Shown here piece by piece: positions 34,253-44,238 of a DNA stretch of 64,000 nucleotides. The stretch is taken from assembly GCF_946479755.1 (NCBI RefSeq), contig NZ_CAMLHC010000002.1:248001-312000 (forward strand). The letters are read 5' to 3'. Positions within the stretch are counted from its first letter, which is position 1. Each line of letters starts with the position of its first letter. The stretch is from an uncultured Chitinophaga sp. (GTDB taxonomy: Bacteria > Bacteroidota > Bacteroidia > Chitinophagales > Chitinophagaceae). The notes beneath the pieces were generated by a model that saw nothing but the letters and a program-made list of their open reading frames with translations, had not been told where the DNA came from and searched no databases. The position numbers were made by a program, and so were the translations under genes.

Positions 34253-35383
34253 TTACTGGTCGGCTGCTTTTTGCCGGGTGACAATAATATCTGAAAGCCG
34301 TTTCACCAACCCCTTTATTTCCGGATCGGTGCTGAGTGACATTTTCAGCCATGCGCCACCGCCTTCATAGTAAGCGACGGGCAGGTTGGCCCATGCCCCG
34401 GCTTTATCAAATTCATTGATGTAATCTGTGTACTTCTGGCGATAGCCGGCCTGCGTCATCAGGCGGTCGTCGAATTCCATTTCAAGCGCCATCTTATTGG
34501 TCTTGGCAAAATTGATGGCGCCGGTGAGGATGGAATAAGGAGACGACAGGTCGAAGAAATAATTTGGCTGCTGATAGGCGATGTCGAAGCCCATTGCCTG
34601 CCAGTTGGCGGCTCCTGCAGCGCCATAGTAGGGTATCCAGTAGAAACGCTGTTGTTTGCTATGCAGTATGTTGGCTACCGCAGGCAGGATCTCCACGGCG
34701 CCGGTGTTTTGTTCTGCTACCCAGTAAAAGCCGGACAGTTCGATGTGTTTAAAATTGGCAGCCTGCCATTTGGCCATGGCTGTTTCTATGAACCAGTTAC
34801 AGGCAGCTACCCTGTCGGCGCTGTCGGCAAAATTGAGATTTTTGCCATTCAGCTCGCCCCAGTTGCTCAGGCTGCGGATAGGTTCCGGCAAGGTGAGCAC
34901 CACTTTCCGTTTTCGTACAGGCTTGATGTTTAGCTGCGCCAGGCTGTCCAGCACATCGTCCAGTGCATGCAGCGCTTTACCGCTTTCGAAATTACGGTCC
35001 AGCAGCCATTGCCATTCTGTTTTACCGGCAGGCGTTGGCTCGTATCCCTCTGCATATTCGTGGCCCATACCGTCGGTGAATTCGATGAACAGGAAGCCGT
35101 CAAACAGCCACTCTATGCCACCGGTGGCAGCCGGCCGGTAGATGTAGGGCGTCAGCTGGTCTTTGGTCCAGGGCAGCCGGTGAATGCCTCCCTGGTAAAT
35201 GAGCGCCAGGTCGGAAATATACCATACCGGCACTGGTTTCGGCTTGGGTTTGGCGTTGACGGTGGCGGTGTTTTTTTCTTCATCCGGACCGTTTGCCAGC
35301 TGTGCTTTCTGGCAGGAGGTGGTGACAGAAGCCGTAGACACCATGAAGGCCAGGCTGGTCACCAGTAATGATAGTTTTAACAT
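34253..35383 (-). CDS. DUF4855 lipoprotein
   Basis: 376 residues from the ATG at 35383, which opens a lipoprotein signal (MLKLSLLVTSLAFM, lipobox TTSC with Cys 24). The rest matches DUF4855: LPWTKDQLTPYIY near the start, WLFDGFLFIEFTDGMGHEYAEGYEPT, a TIM-barrel-like run KRKVVLTLPEPI, FKHIELSGFYWVAEQ, FYWIPYYGA and the MALEMEFDD segment, with acidic residues at strand ends (E in EFTDG, E in MEFDD). The barrel pattern suggests a glycoside hydrolase-like fold, though no activity is established as far as I know. It is the last gene of the SusC/SusD locus, 29 bases after DUF4998. Confidence 0.8.
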   Translation of the reverse strand: MLKLSLLVTSLAFMVSTASVTTSCQKAQLANGPDEEKNTATVNAKPKPKPVPVWYISDLALIYQGGIHRLPWTKDQLTPYIYRPAATGGIEWLFDGFLFIEFTDGMGHEYAEGYEPTPAGKTEWQWLLDRNFESGKALHALDDVLDSLAQLNIKPVRKRKVVLTLPEPIRSLSNWGELNGKNLNFADSADRVAACNWFIETAMAKWQAANFKHIELSGFYWVAEQNTGAVEILPAVANILHSKQQRFYWIPYYGAAGAANWQAMGFDIAYQQPNYFFDLSSPYSILTGAINFAKTNKMALEMEFDDRLMTQAGYRQKYTDYINEFDKAGAWANLPVAYYEGGGAWLKMSLSTDPEIKGLVKRLSDIIVTRQKAADQ

Positions 35384-35412
35384 GATATACCGTTTTAGAA
35401 GGTGAACGATGG

Positions 35413-36090
35413 TTATTGAGGCGTCCGGGTAACAGCGGTTGTATAGAAGGTATCTATGCAAAGCGTATCCGGACGGAATAAGGTGCGGTAGCTGAAACTG
35501 CTGCCGGGCTTATAGTCCGCCAGTGTGGTGCTGGTGGCGGCACGCGGCGCTTTCACAGTGATGGTGGCGCCTGCGTTGTTGGTGTAGATCACTTCCATGC
35601 CGGTAACCGTTTCTTCTGCCAGCCCCCAGCTGAGAACGGCGTTGCCATCGGTGATGACAGCATCGGTAAGTGCGCGGTTCAGCAGGCTGTTTTTGTAGAT
35701 GCTCCCGTAGGAACGGCCGGTGATATAAGCCGGGACAGAGCGGGAGCCGGTGTTGTTCCATGTATATACTTCAAAGCTGTAAGTGCCTTCCGGCATGCTG
35801 CTGAAGAGATGGTACATGGAATCCACGCCCTGGCTTCTTTTGACGGGCATGACCACAGAATCCTTTTTGCTGTTGTAATAGATTGTGACGCCGGTGATCT
35901 TGGGGTCGGAGATCAGCAGCCAGGTGAGCTCCAGGCGGCCGTCGCCGGGCAATACCTTCAGTGAGTCCACGCGGCCGGTATAGGCGATCTCCTCCCGGCC
36001 GGCGATGTCGAGATAGGCGTCCATTTTAGAGCAGCTGGCAAAGATCATCATCCCCATAAACAGATATAGTAACAGCGATTTATTTTTCAT
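35413..36090 (-). CDS. DUF4998 surface lipoprotein
   Basis: 225 residues. The lipobox is FASC (Cys 20). The mature chain starts with the family pattern of paired Fn3-like sandwiches: GREEIAYTGRVDSLKVLPGDGRLELTW is the region at residues about 31-57, followed by ITGVTIYYNSKKDSVVMPV, EGTYSFEVYTWNNTG, then a second module with AVLSWGLAEETVTGMEVIY. It is a probable surface glycan-binding or structural component of the SusC/D complex; 18 bases separate it from the upstream gene. Confidence 0.82.
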   Translation of the reverse strand: MKNKSLLLYLFMGMMIFASCSKMDAYLDIAGREEIAYTGRVDSLKVLPGDGRLELTWLLISDPKITGVTIYYNSKKDSVVMPVKRSQGVDSMYHLFSSMPEGTYSFEVYTWNNTGSRSVPAYITGRSYGSIYKNSLLNRALTDAVITDGNAVLSWGLAEETVTGMEVIYTNNAGATITVKAPRAATSTTLADYKPGSSFSYRTLFRPDTLCIDTFYTTAVTRTPQ

Positions 36091-36108
36091 GTCGTATATG
36101 TTTGATCG

Positions 36109-37314
36109 TTATTGGGTATCTCCCCAGAAGGTGATTTCGGAAAAAGACATGTTACCGTTGCCCATCCAGTTTTCCAGGCATTTGATACGGATATACCGGA
36201 AGGCCGGCAGCCCGTCGGGGAAGTTGGCCATGTCGCCGCGCAGCCATACTTCCGCATCGGCGTCGTTGTATTGTTCGCCTTGCAGGCCGGAAGGTTTCTC
36301 CTGTTCGTAGTACAGTATTTTGGTCCAGTTATTCCAGCTGCCGTCGGCAGATGGATTATTGCTGCCCCACAGTTCGTACTTGCGCAGGCCTTTGTTAATG
36401 AAACGATAGTAGTGATTAAGACGGAAGCGGCTGATATGGGCGGTCTGTCCCAGGTCGATGGTGACGTGAATGGGTCTGCCGTCAGTAGGCCCGTTGGTAG
36501 AGAGATTGAGCCAGTTGTTGCCGTTGCCGTCATACGGGCTGTTGAAAGTGGAAGAGTACCTTCCATCCCATATGAACGGGTACGCGATGTTCCATTCGGT
36601 GGTATATACCGGGCCGTCGCCGGGAAATTTGATCTCCCTGAACTTTGCTTTGTCCAGCATTTTTTCAAACAGCGGTGTGAGTTCCTGGAAGACGGTATCG
36701 GAAGTGTTGCCCCATTTATCGCGGATGAACACGCCGAAGCGGGCTTTGACGGCCGGCAGGCCACGGAAGGTGTGATTACCTTCTTTGGCGGCACTGAAAT
36801 AGGTGTCCAGCAGTGTGAGTGTTTTCTGTACGGAGTCAGGGCCACAGAAACCTATTTCCAGTTCGGAACCGGTGGGGTTTTTGAACTTCAGGTTTACGCC
36901 GCCGAAATCAGCAACCATAACAAATGATTTGAACACATCGGTGAAAGGCGGTTCGAGCGGGTGGATAGTGACAGATACCGGGGTGGAGCGCACTTCGCTT
37001 TTGTTGACCGAATAGAGTTTTACTTCATAGGGAGAAGTATCGCCCAGTCCTTCTATCTGGAGGGTGTTGGTATAGTACGAAGCTTTAAACTGCCGTACCA
37101 CGCCTTGTTTGGTGGTCACTTCCGCCAGCACGTACAGGAGGTTGCTGCTGGAAGGCAGCACATACGTGAGTTTGGAGCCACCGGGAGTCGGTTGTTCGCT
37201 GATCTTTGTTACATTTTCGGGGGGCGTGGCATCGTCATGTTTCGGTTTCATGATTTCATCTTTGCAGGCAAAAAGTGCGCAGGCTGCAAAGAGTAAAAGA
37301 AGATATCGTTTCAT
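36109..37314 (-). CDS. DUF4959/DUF5126/DUF5000 surface glycan-binding lipoprotein
   Basis: 401 residues from the ATG at 37314 (MKRYLLLLFAACALFAC, Cys 17); the frame stays open upstream into the SusD gene but that is not coding. Three modules are visible: an N-terminal Fn3-like domain (about 30-120), a central sandwich (about 120-230, FKNPTGSELEIGFCG, FGVFIRDKWGNTSDTV), and a C-terminal discoidin-like domain (about 245-401) with HVTIDLGQTAHISRFRL, KYELWGSNNPSADGSW and FRYIRIKCLENW. This is the typical SusE/F-position lipoprotein in many Bacteroidetes loci; it should bind glycan at the cell surface. Confidence 0.82.
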   Translation of the reverse strand: MKRYLLLLFAACALFACKDEIMKPKHDDATPPENVTKISEQPTPGGSKLTYVLPSSSNLLYVLAEVTTKQGVVRQFKASYYTNTLQIEGLGDTSPYEVKLYSVNKSEVRSTPVSVTIHPLEPPFTDVFKSFVMVADFGGVNLKFKNPTGSELEIGFCGPDSVQKTLTLLDTYFSAAKEGNHTFRGLPAVKARFGVFIRDKWGNTSDTVFQELTPLFEKMLDKAKFREIKFPGDGPVYTTEWNIAYPFIWDGRYSSTFNSPYDGNGNNWLNLSTNGPTDGRPIHVTIDLGQTAHISRFRLNHYYRFINKGLRKYELWGSNNPSADGSWNNWTKILYYEQEKPSGLQGEQYNDADAEVWLRGDMANFPDGLPAFRYIRIKCLENWMGNGNMSFSEITFWGDTQ

Positions 37315-37345
37315 AAATAACATGAATGGAGGTGAAAGGAAAAGG

Positions 37346-39271
37346 TTACCAGCCGGGGTTTTGTACCAGGTTGGTGTTAACGGTGAGATCGTATTCACGC
37401 AGCGGCCAGAGATAGTCGCGTGGCGCCACGAATGTTTGCTGGAACAGTGTCCGCGGGCGATAGTACTCGCTGGCCACACGCTGGTTCACATCCCATCCCA
37501 GTACCGGTTTGTTTTGGTAGATCACAGCTTTTTTCCATCGCCTCAGGTCCCAGTTGCGGGAGCCCTCGAAGCACATTTCTATCATTCTTTCCTGGTGGAT
37601 GATCTCCCGCAGTCCTTCTTTGGTGGAGAATTTACCGGGGCTGGTGGAGTAGTTGCTCCAGGAGCTGACCACGCCGTCGAGGCCGGCGCGTTTGCGGATT
37701 TTGTCCAGCCAGGGAATGGCGTCGTTGCCTTTGCCGGTTTCATTGAGCGCTTCTGCGTAGAGCAGGTATAGATCGGCGAGGCGCATCTCCGGCCAGGGAT
37801 AACTTTCCGTGGTGTAGCTGTTGTTGGTCTGGGTGAATTTCCAGTTCACCAGTTTCTTGGGCCAGTAGCCTGTTTCAGAATAGAACTGGTCAGACACTTT
37901 GCCCTGTGGCTGTCCGAACTTGGCTTTGATGGTCCATGCGTTTTCGTCGGTGGCATTGCTTTGCATGAACCAGCGGCCGCCATCAAAGCCCAGACAGGCG
38001 TAGAAGCGGTTTTCCCGGTCGAAGTTGAGCCTGGCGGTAGTATACCCTTCCTGTATGTCCAGTCTCTCTGCGTAGGTGCCTATCCGTTGTTCGTAGCGCC
38101 GGCTGTAGTCCCATGTTTTGTCTTCGTTGATAGGTACGCCGTGTTTGCTGTAGAACGTCTCCGCCATTTTGATGGTGGGCGCCATGTAGGAGTTGAGATA
38201 AGTGGGGTTGGGAAAAGAAGGATCTATCCTGTCCACCATAGAATAGGTTTGCAGCACATTGTCCACACGGCCGGAGAGCGCCCACACGGTTTCTGTGTTC
38301 CATCGTTCTGTGATGCTGCCGCGGATGCTCATTTGCACGGTGGTGGAGGGGGCCAGCTTTACGAAGGGGTCAGTGAATTCGTACAGGCGTATACCGGCGC
38401 CGGCGCAGGTTTGTATGGCAGCTTCACAGGCGGCTGCTGCTTTTTCCCATTTGGCGGCGTCGTAGTTGGTGTTAAAGAGCAGCTGTCCGTCCCTGTCTTT
38501 GAACGACGCGTAGTCGGGGTTGCCGTTGAACAGCGGGCTGGCAGCCATCACGAGCAGTTTGGCTTTGAGCATCTGTGCGGCGGGTTTGGTAACGCGCCCC
38601 AGTTCCGTACCGCGATTGGTGATTTCTACCGGCAGCTCCGCAGCGGCTTCATCGAGCAGCCCCGCGATATAGTCCACTACTTTATCTACCGGGTCGCGTT
38701 TAACTTTTACCTGTTCCGGCGTGGCGGAAACAGGAAGGCTTTTATCGGTGATGGGGATGGGGCCGTACATGCGTAACAGGTAGAAGTGATAGTATGCTTT
38801 GAGGAATTTCACTTCTGCGATCCAGCGTTTCTGCATGTCCGGGCTGAGGTAGGCGATATGCCGGTACGATTCGCCTTCGAACATGTTTTCGAGGAAGATG
38901 TTGCAGTCGCGGATGGCTTTGAAATAGGGTTTGGCGTGGTTGCTGCCGTTCCAGAAATCGACCCACGGGTTGACGACGTTCTGTTCGCCGCGGGCGATCT
39001 TCCAGGGCGACTGGTAGAAGTAGTTGTTCTCGTAGTAGGTCCACATATCGTCTGCGCCGAAGAACAGGATGTTGGATACCGGGCCTGCATCGGGGAGATA
39101 GCCGTAGCAGGTGTACAGGTATTTTTCCGCTTCTGTTTTATTGGAAAACGCGTTGTCGAGTGTGACCACGTTGTCCGGAACAATATCGAGGAAAGGCTTT
39201 TTACAGGCGCTGGTGAGCAGGCCTGCAGCGAGGATTGTTCCGTATATGCTGTGTAGAAAATGTTTTTTCAT
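37346..39271 (-). CDS. SusD/RagB-family outer-membrane lipoprotein
   Basis: 641 residues from the ATG at 39271 (MKKHFLHSIYGTILAAGLLTSAC, Cys 23); a further in-frame ATG at 39289 overlaps the susC stop codon. Family hallmarks include KPFLDIVPDN, TEAEKYLYTCYGYLPD, EVKFLKAYYHFYLLRMYGPIPI, the TPR-like helices, WPEMRLADLYLLYAEALNETG and the C-terminal NTNLVQNPGW. At 641 residues it is longer than SusD (551), as seen in loci for complex glycans. It caps the SusC transporter and binds the oligosaccharide. Confidence 0.92.
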   Translation of the reverse strand: MKKHFLHSIYGTILAAGLLTSACKKPFLDIVPDNVVTLDNAFSNKTEAEKYLYTCYGYLPDAGPVSNILFFGADDMWTYYENNYFYQSPWKIARGEQNVVNPWVDFWNGSNHAKPYFKAIRDCNIFLENMFEGESYRHIAYLSPDMQKRWIAEVKFLKAYYHFYLLRMYGPIPITDKSLPVSATPEQVKVKRDPVDKVVDYIAGLLDEAAAELPVEITNRGTELGRVTKPAAQMLKAKLLVMAASPLFNGNPDYASFKDRDGQLLFNTNYDAAKWEKAAAACEAAIQTCAGAGIRLYEFTDPFVKLAPSTTVQMSIRGSITERWNTETVWALSGRVDNVLQTYSMVDRIDPSFPNPTYLNSYMAPTIKMAETFYSKHGVPINEDKTWDYSRRYEQRIGTYAERLDIQEGYTTARLNFDRENRFYACLGFDGGRWFMQSNATDENAWTIKAKFGQPQGKVSDQFYSETGYWPKKLVNWKFTQTNNSYTTESYPWPEMRLADLYLLYAEALNETGKGNDAIPWLDKIRKRAGLDGVVSSWSNYSTSPGKFSTKEGLREIIHQERMIEMCFEGSRNWDLRRWKKAVIYQNKPVLGWDVNQRVASEYYRPRTLFQQTFVAPRDYLWPLREYDLTVNTNLVQNPGW

Positions 39272-39288
39272 GTGACAAGTGTTTAGCA

Positions 39289-42200
39289 TTAGAATCCGAG
39301 GTTAATGCCGGCGTTGAATACCCTTTGTACCGGGTAGCCGAGACCGTTACCTCCCATTTCCACATCCCATAATTTAAAGTTGCTGAACATGAGCAGGTTG
39401 AAGCCGTTGGCATAGATGCGCAGCTGGCTGAGGCCATAACGTTTCAGGCCGCGGGGCGGGAGTGTGTATCCCAGTTCCACTGTTTTGAGCCGCAGGAAAG
39501 CGCCGTTGCGCATCCACCAGGTGGATGTTTGCAGGTTATTGCCCTGGTAGCTGTAGCTGAGGCGGGGCCAGAAAGCATAGAGGTCGCGGTTATTTTCAGA
39601 CCAGTGGTTGTCGGCGATGACCTGCAGCAGGCCGTGCTGGTCCATAGTGGGAGACACGGACCCATCGTCATATGTATAGTGTTCGGTGATGAAAGGCGAG
39701 ATAGCGCCGGGGTTGATGAAGATGGATGAACGGCCGGACCCCTGGAAGAAAGCGCTGATATCGAAGGCGCCGTAGCCGAAGGTGAAACCGAAGCCATAGT
39801 TAAGTTCCGGGGTGGTAGGGTAACCGATGGGCACCCTGTCGAGATCGGTGATCTGACCGTCGCGGTTAATGTCTTTGTATTTGATATCGCCGGCCATGTA
39901 CTTTCCGTAGTTCTGGCGCGGTGAGTTCAGTACCTCATGTTCGTCGGTAAAGTAACGTTCTGCCACAAGGCCCCATCGCTGGGAGATCGGGTAGCCGACA
40001 CGGGACAGGTACTGGTTCTGCTCAGCATATAGCGGTTCTTCGTTGACCAGTATTTTACTGGTAGCGTAAGTGAAGGTGCCGCGTACCTGTAGCCATGTCT
40101 TTTTGCCGAAGTTGCGTTTGTATTCCATGGTCATGTCTACGCCGCGGCCTTCTGCAATGCCCACGTTGGCCTGAGGTGTGCCGTACAGTCCCATAGAGGA
40201 GGGGATGTAGGCGCGGGACATCAGGATGTTGGTACGGCGTTCATGGAAGAAGTCTGTTTCGAGGTGAAAGTTTTTAAACAGCTCCAGTTCAAAGCCGAGG
40301 TTGGTTTTGTAGGCTTTCTCCCAGGTGATGTCCCTGTTTTCATAGCGGTTGATCCGCACACCGGGCTTGCCTTCCGTGAAGTTCTCGCCGAACGTATAGC
40401 CGTTGCCACCGTTGAGGTCTACGTTGGAGAGATAAAAGAAACGGTCGTTGGTATCGCCGATCTGGTCATTGCCTACGAGGCCGTAGGTGGCCCGTAGTTT
40501 CAACCGGGATATTACCGGCAGCAGGCCGGAGAAAAATGTTTCATTGCTCACTGTCCAGCCACCGCCGATAGAGGGGAAGAAGCCCCAGCGGTGATTCCTG
40601 TCAAATCTTTCAGAGCCGTTATAGCCGAAATTAAATTCCATCATGTAGCGGTCGTCGTAGGCGTAGGTAAACCTTCCGGAGACGCCCTGGTTGCGGCGCG
40701 GCAGCGAGGCGATGAGACTGCCGGCATTGGCGCTCAGTTGGTTGTTGAGGATGGTGATGAGCATACCGTTGATGGCGTGGCGGTCGTTGATCACCTTGTC
40801 ATAGTTCACGGCTGCTTCCATATAGGTGAAGGTGGTCACCTGTTTGTCGCCGGGGCTGTAGTTCAGGTATTCGGTGCCCTGCGTTTCGTTGAGCAGGGTG
40901 AGGCCACGGAGACCTTCTTCCGGGTCTATGCTCACACTGTAGTAGAACGGATTGAATCTGCGGCTCATGTTAAAGAACGAATACCTTTTGGTATAGGCCA
41001 TCATCCTGGCAGACAATCCTTTGGTGATGAAGTTGAAGTTCTGCTTCAGTTCCAGCTGCGCGATCAGCGTGGAGGAGCTTTCCTGCTGGAAGCCGGAGAC
41101 GGCGCTGGCGAAGGGGTTGGTGTAAAAGCTGCCGTCGTCGGCTTTCATGTTGCCGAAGAGCGGGTGTTTTTCATCAGGGGCGAAGCTGGCGGGGAACCAG
41201 GCGGGGAAGCGCACGGGCGTGGCGCTCATAGCTTGCCGGAATATTTCACCGCCGCCTCTGATAGGACCGTTGTAATCGGAGAACCTGCCGGAGGTACGCA
41301 CTACTGCGTCTGTAGTGGGCGTGAGTTTGATATTGATGTTGGAGCGGATCTCGTAGTTACGGGTTTTAACGTTGCTGTTAAAATTGTTGTCGTTGATGGT
41401 ACGGAGCACGCCGTTGTCGATATTATAGGTGGCGCCGATATAGTACTGTGCCCGTTCCACGCCGCCGTTGAGGTTGAGGTTGTAGCGCTGGTTGTTGGTG
41501 GTGTTTTTCACCAGTTCATTGATCCAGTTGTTGTTGGGGTAAATATAAGGATCGTCGCCGGCGGCGGTATGTGCTATCTGGCTTTGTGAGTAGGGCCTGG
41601 TGGTGAGCGGTTCGCGGGTGATCACCGCTTCATTGGCCAGTTTCATGTAAGTGATATTGTCCGCCAGTTTGAAGTTGCGGGTATTGGAAGAGGTGGAGTT
41701 TTCAACGCGCACGTTAAACCTTGTCTTGCCCAGCTGGCCGGACTTAGTGGTAACGAGGATTACGCCGTTGGCTCCCCTGGCGCCGTATAACGAAGAAGCG
41801 GTGGCATCTTTCAGGATAGAGAACCCTGCGATGTCGTCGGGCTGGATGCGGGCGAGATCGTTGGGTGTCATTTCCATGCCGTCTATGAGGATGAGCGGGT
41901 CTACTTTACCGCTGCCGAAGGAGGTGATGCCGCGGATAAAGAATTCCGCGTTGTCGCGGCCGGGTTCACCGCTGCGCTGAAAGGAGATCACGCCTGCCAG
42001 TCTGCCTGCCATCATGGTGGTAAGGTTGCTGGTAGGGCCTTTCAGCTCTTTAGGGTTGATGGTGGTGACGGCGCCTACCATGCTGGTTTTTTTCTGGGTG
42101 CCGTAGGCGACGACGGCAACTTCATTCAGTTTGCTGTCGACCGATTGCAGTACGGCGGTGATCATGCCGCTGCGGGCGACGGGTATCTCTTTCCTGTCGA

Positions 42201-42765
42201 AGCCGATATAGGTGAAGATAAGCACGTCTTTGGCGTTCATGCGCATGGTGAAGTGGCCGCTGGCGTCTGTCTGTACGCCTTTTTTGGGGTCTGACTTCAG
42301 GGTGACGGACACGCCGGGCAGGGAGAGGCCGCTGCTGTCCGTTACTCTTCCGCGGATGACGATGGTGGAATCGGCGGCAGGGCTACGTACAGGCGTGGAC
42401 GTTTCTTTTTCCCGGATGATAATGGTGGAGCCTACCACCGACCAGGTAAGGGGCAGGTCTTTCATACAGGCTTTCAGGGCCTCTTCGAGGGAGGCGTTGG
42501 ATACGGCGATGTCGATACCCTGTGTGCGTTGCAGCATCTGGCGGTCGCCGATAAAGCTGCAACCGGTTTGTTTGCGGATGGACTTCAGTACTTCCAGCAG
42601 GGAGGTATTTTTCTGGTGAAGTGTCACCTGCTGGCCGAAGGCGGCGGCGGTAGCCTGTAGGGTAGCTGCGATCATCAGAACGAGCGTCAGTTTCATAAAC
42701 AGCAGAATTGTGGGGGGCAAGCCACTGGCTTGCATACCCCGTTTGACCTTTTGTTTAAAAAGCAT
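39289..42765 (-). CDS. SusC/RagA-family TonB-dependent transporter with STN domain
   Basis: 1158 residues. After a long signal sequence, an STN domain (about 45-115: LLEVLKSIRKQTGCSF, GIDIAVSNASLEEAL) receives the cell-surface signal; a carboxypeptidase-like domain (about 132-215), a plug (VVAYGTQKKTSMVGAVTTI, LYGARGANGVILVTTKSG) and the large barrel follow, closing in AGINLGF. The STN domain and the FecR and sigma genes directly upstream show that import is coupled to induction by a trans-envelope switch. Substrate unknown. The start at 42765 is the longest; MKLTLVLMIAATLQATAAA further in could also be the signal start. Confidence 0.92.
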   Translation of the reverse strand: MLFKQKVKRGMQASGLPPTILLFMKLTLVLMIAATLQATAAAFGQQVTLHQKNTSLLEVLKSIRKQTGCSFIGDRQMLQRTQGIDIAVSNASLEEALKACMKDLPLTWSVVGSTIIIREKETSTPVRSPAADSTIVIRGRVTDSSGLSLPGVSVTLKSDPKKGVQTDASGHFTMRMNAKDVLIFTYIGFDRKEIPVARSGMITAVLQSVDSKLNEVAVVAYGTQKKTSMVGAVTTINPKELKGPTSNLTTMMAGRLAGVISFQRSGEPGRDNAEFFIRGITSFGSGKVDPLILIDGMEMTPNDLARIQPDDIAGFSILKDATASSLYGARGANGVILVTTKSGQLGKTRFNVRVENSTSSNTRNFKLADNITYMKLANEAVITREPLTTRPYSQSQIAHTAAGDDPYIYPNNNWINELVKNTTNNQRYNLNLNGGVERAQYYIGATYNIDNGVLRTINDNNFNSNVKTRNYEIRSNINIKLTPTTDAVVRTSGRFSDYNGPIRGGGEIFRQAMSATPVRFPAWFPASFAPDEKHPLFGNMKADDGSFYTNPFASAVSGFQQESSSTLIAQLELKQNFNFITKGLSARMMAYTKRYSFFNMSRRFNPFYYSVSIDPEEGLRGLTLLNETQGTEYLNYSPGDKQVTTFTYMEAAVNYDKVINDRHAINGMLITILNNQLSANAGSLIASLPRRNQGVSGRFTYAYDDRYMMEFNFGYNGSERFDRNHRWGFFPSIGGGWTVSNETFFSGLLPVISRLKLRATYGLVGNDQIGDTNDRFFYLSNVDLNGGNGYTFGENFTEGKPGVRINRYENRDITWEKAYKTNLGFELELFKNFHLETDFFHERRTNILMSRAYIPSSMGLYGTPQANVGIAEGRGVDMTMEYKRNFGKKTWLQVRGTFTYATSKILVNEEPLYAEQNQYLSRVGYPISQRWGLVAERYFTDEHEVLNSPRQNYGKYMAGDIKYKDINRDGQITDLDRVPIGYPTTPELNYGFGFTFGYGAFDISAFFQGSGRSSIFINPGAISPFITEHYTYDDGSVSPTMDQHGLLQVIADNHWSENNRDLYAFWPRLSYSYQGNNLQTSTWWMRNGAFLRLKTVELGYTLPPRGLKRYGLSQLRIYANGFNLLMFSNFKLWDVEMGGNGLGYPVQRVFNAGINLGF

Positions 42766-42939
42766 AAATTTGGTACGCTTGGTTTAATGTGTTAAGAATT
42801 CATTCAGTCCACTGATGAAGGATATAAACCGGGCAATAGTTCCCCGGACGCGTCGCAACCGCGTCTGGGTTTTTCTTCCGGTGATCCTGTTTTGATGGAA
42901 TTACATGTTGTTAATTTTGGTTGATACGATATGCTGTTT

Positions 42940-44112
42940 TTACGGTGATACGATAATCTTTCTGCCTGCTGACCTGAAATGTATTTTTCCTGTGAGCTCC
43001 AGTATTTTCAATACTTCGCCCAGGTTTTCATTCCGTGAAATATCTCCTATAAATGCCTGGTTACTGATGTTGCCTTCATACTCCACCTGGATATCATACC
43101 AGCGTTCCAGCTGTGGCATGATGTCGCGGATGTTGCCGTTGAAAATAAAGCGACCTTCTTTCCAGCCCAGCTCCTGGTCGGTGTCTGCGTTGCGCAGGAT
43201 AAAAGTGTCGCTGCCTTTGGTCAGCACGGATTGCTGTCCCGGCGCCAGTTGCAGGGTATTGTTGCCAGCGGTGACCGCCACTTTTCCTTCGGCAAGGGTG
43301 GTACGGACCTGTGCTTCTTCAGGGTAGGCGCTGACGATAAAACGGGTGCCCAGTACGTGTATCTGCATGGGACCTGTTTTTACGATAAAGGGTTTGCTGG
43401 CCTGGCGGGCCACTTCAAAGTAAGCTTCTCCGCTCACTTCCACCGTACGGTCGTTACCGTTAAAGACTACGGGAAAGCGGATAGACGATGCAGCGTTGAG
43501 CCATACCCGTGTGCCGTCCTGGAGCAGCAGCTGGTACTGTCCGCCGCGCGGAGTGGTAAGGGTGTTGTATACGGTGGTGCTGGTTTCGCCTTGGGGATTA
43601 TATTGCAGCAGTCCGGCCGCAATTTTAACAACGTGGCTGGGTTTGATGGCGTCGCCGGTGCCGGCGCTGTCCAACGCAAGGGTGGTGCCGTCCGCCAGTT
43701 GCAGCGTAGCACGGGTGGTACCGGCAACGATACCGGCCACTGTGGTGGTGTGCTGCCTGGATGTGGCATAATGCCACAGGGCATAGCTGCCGGCGGTGAG
43801 CAGCAGGGCCACGCCTGCGACGAGGGAGCGTTTCCGCTTCCACCAGGACAGGGGAACGATCAGGACCGGTTCCTGGCGGTCCAGTTCCCGCAGCATACGG
43901 TCCAGCAGCGCCCGGTCGGCCGGCAGCCATACGGGATGCTGTTCCATCAGCAGGGTGTATTCGTCCACCAGACTTTGTACTTCCTGTAACGGTTGTTCGT
44001 GGATCCATTGCTCAAAGGCCGCATGTTCTTCAGGGGTAGCGGTCCCGGCAGCGTATCTTTTCACAAAGAGGCCTGCTTCTTCATTGTTCATAAAGCGACA
44101 TTTTGGTTGCAC
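42940..44112 (-). CDS. FecR-family anti-sigma factor
   Basis: 390 residues. The N-terminal cytoplasmic part (LFVKRYAAGTATPEEHAAFEQWI) holds the sigma-binding region; one transmembrane helix lies near residues 90-107 (SLVAGVALLLTAGSYALW); the periplasmic FecR domain has TPRGGQYQLLLQDGTRVWLNAASSIRFP as its core (seen at about residues 185-212), VSGEAYFEVARQASKPFIVKT, LGTRFIVSAYPEE and TTLAEGKVAV. A C-terminal STN-interacting domain ends at KIIVSP. It holds the sigma factor until the SusC STN domain signals. 126 bases separate it from the sigma gene. Confidence 0.92.
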   Translation of the reverse strand: MQPKCRFMNNEEAGLFVKRYAAGTATPEEHAAFEQWIHEQPLQEVQSLVDEYTLLMEQHPVWLPADRALLDRMLRELDRQEPVLIVPLSWWKRKRSLVAGVALLLTAGSYALWHYATSRQHTTTVAGIVAGTTRATLQLADGTTLALDSAGTGDAIKPSHVVKIAAGLLQYNPQGETSTTVYNTLTTPRGGQYQLLLQDGTRVWLNAASSIRFPVVFNGNDRTVEVSGEAYFEVARQASKPFIVKTGPMQIHVLGTRFIVSAYPEEAQVRTTLAEGKVAVTAGNNTLQLAPGQQSVLTKGSDTFILRNADTDQELGWKEGRFIFNGNIRDIMPQLERWYDIQVEYEGNISNQAFIGDISRNENLGEVLKILELTGKIHFRSAGRKIIVSP

Positions 44113-44238
44113 AGCTATTAATAAGACACGCGTATCCCAAAATAAGACAGGTCAATTAGAAAAAAAATTTTTTAATTCTTGGGAAGATATCCAAATCGTA
44201 CTTTAATACAGGTTACAAGATAAGTATAGGAAGGTGAA

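Noticed and set aside
39272..39289. ATG at 39289 as the SusD start
   Set aside because: It overlaps the susC stop; the ATG at 39271 directly precedes the lipoprotein signal and is preferred, though translational coupling is possible.
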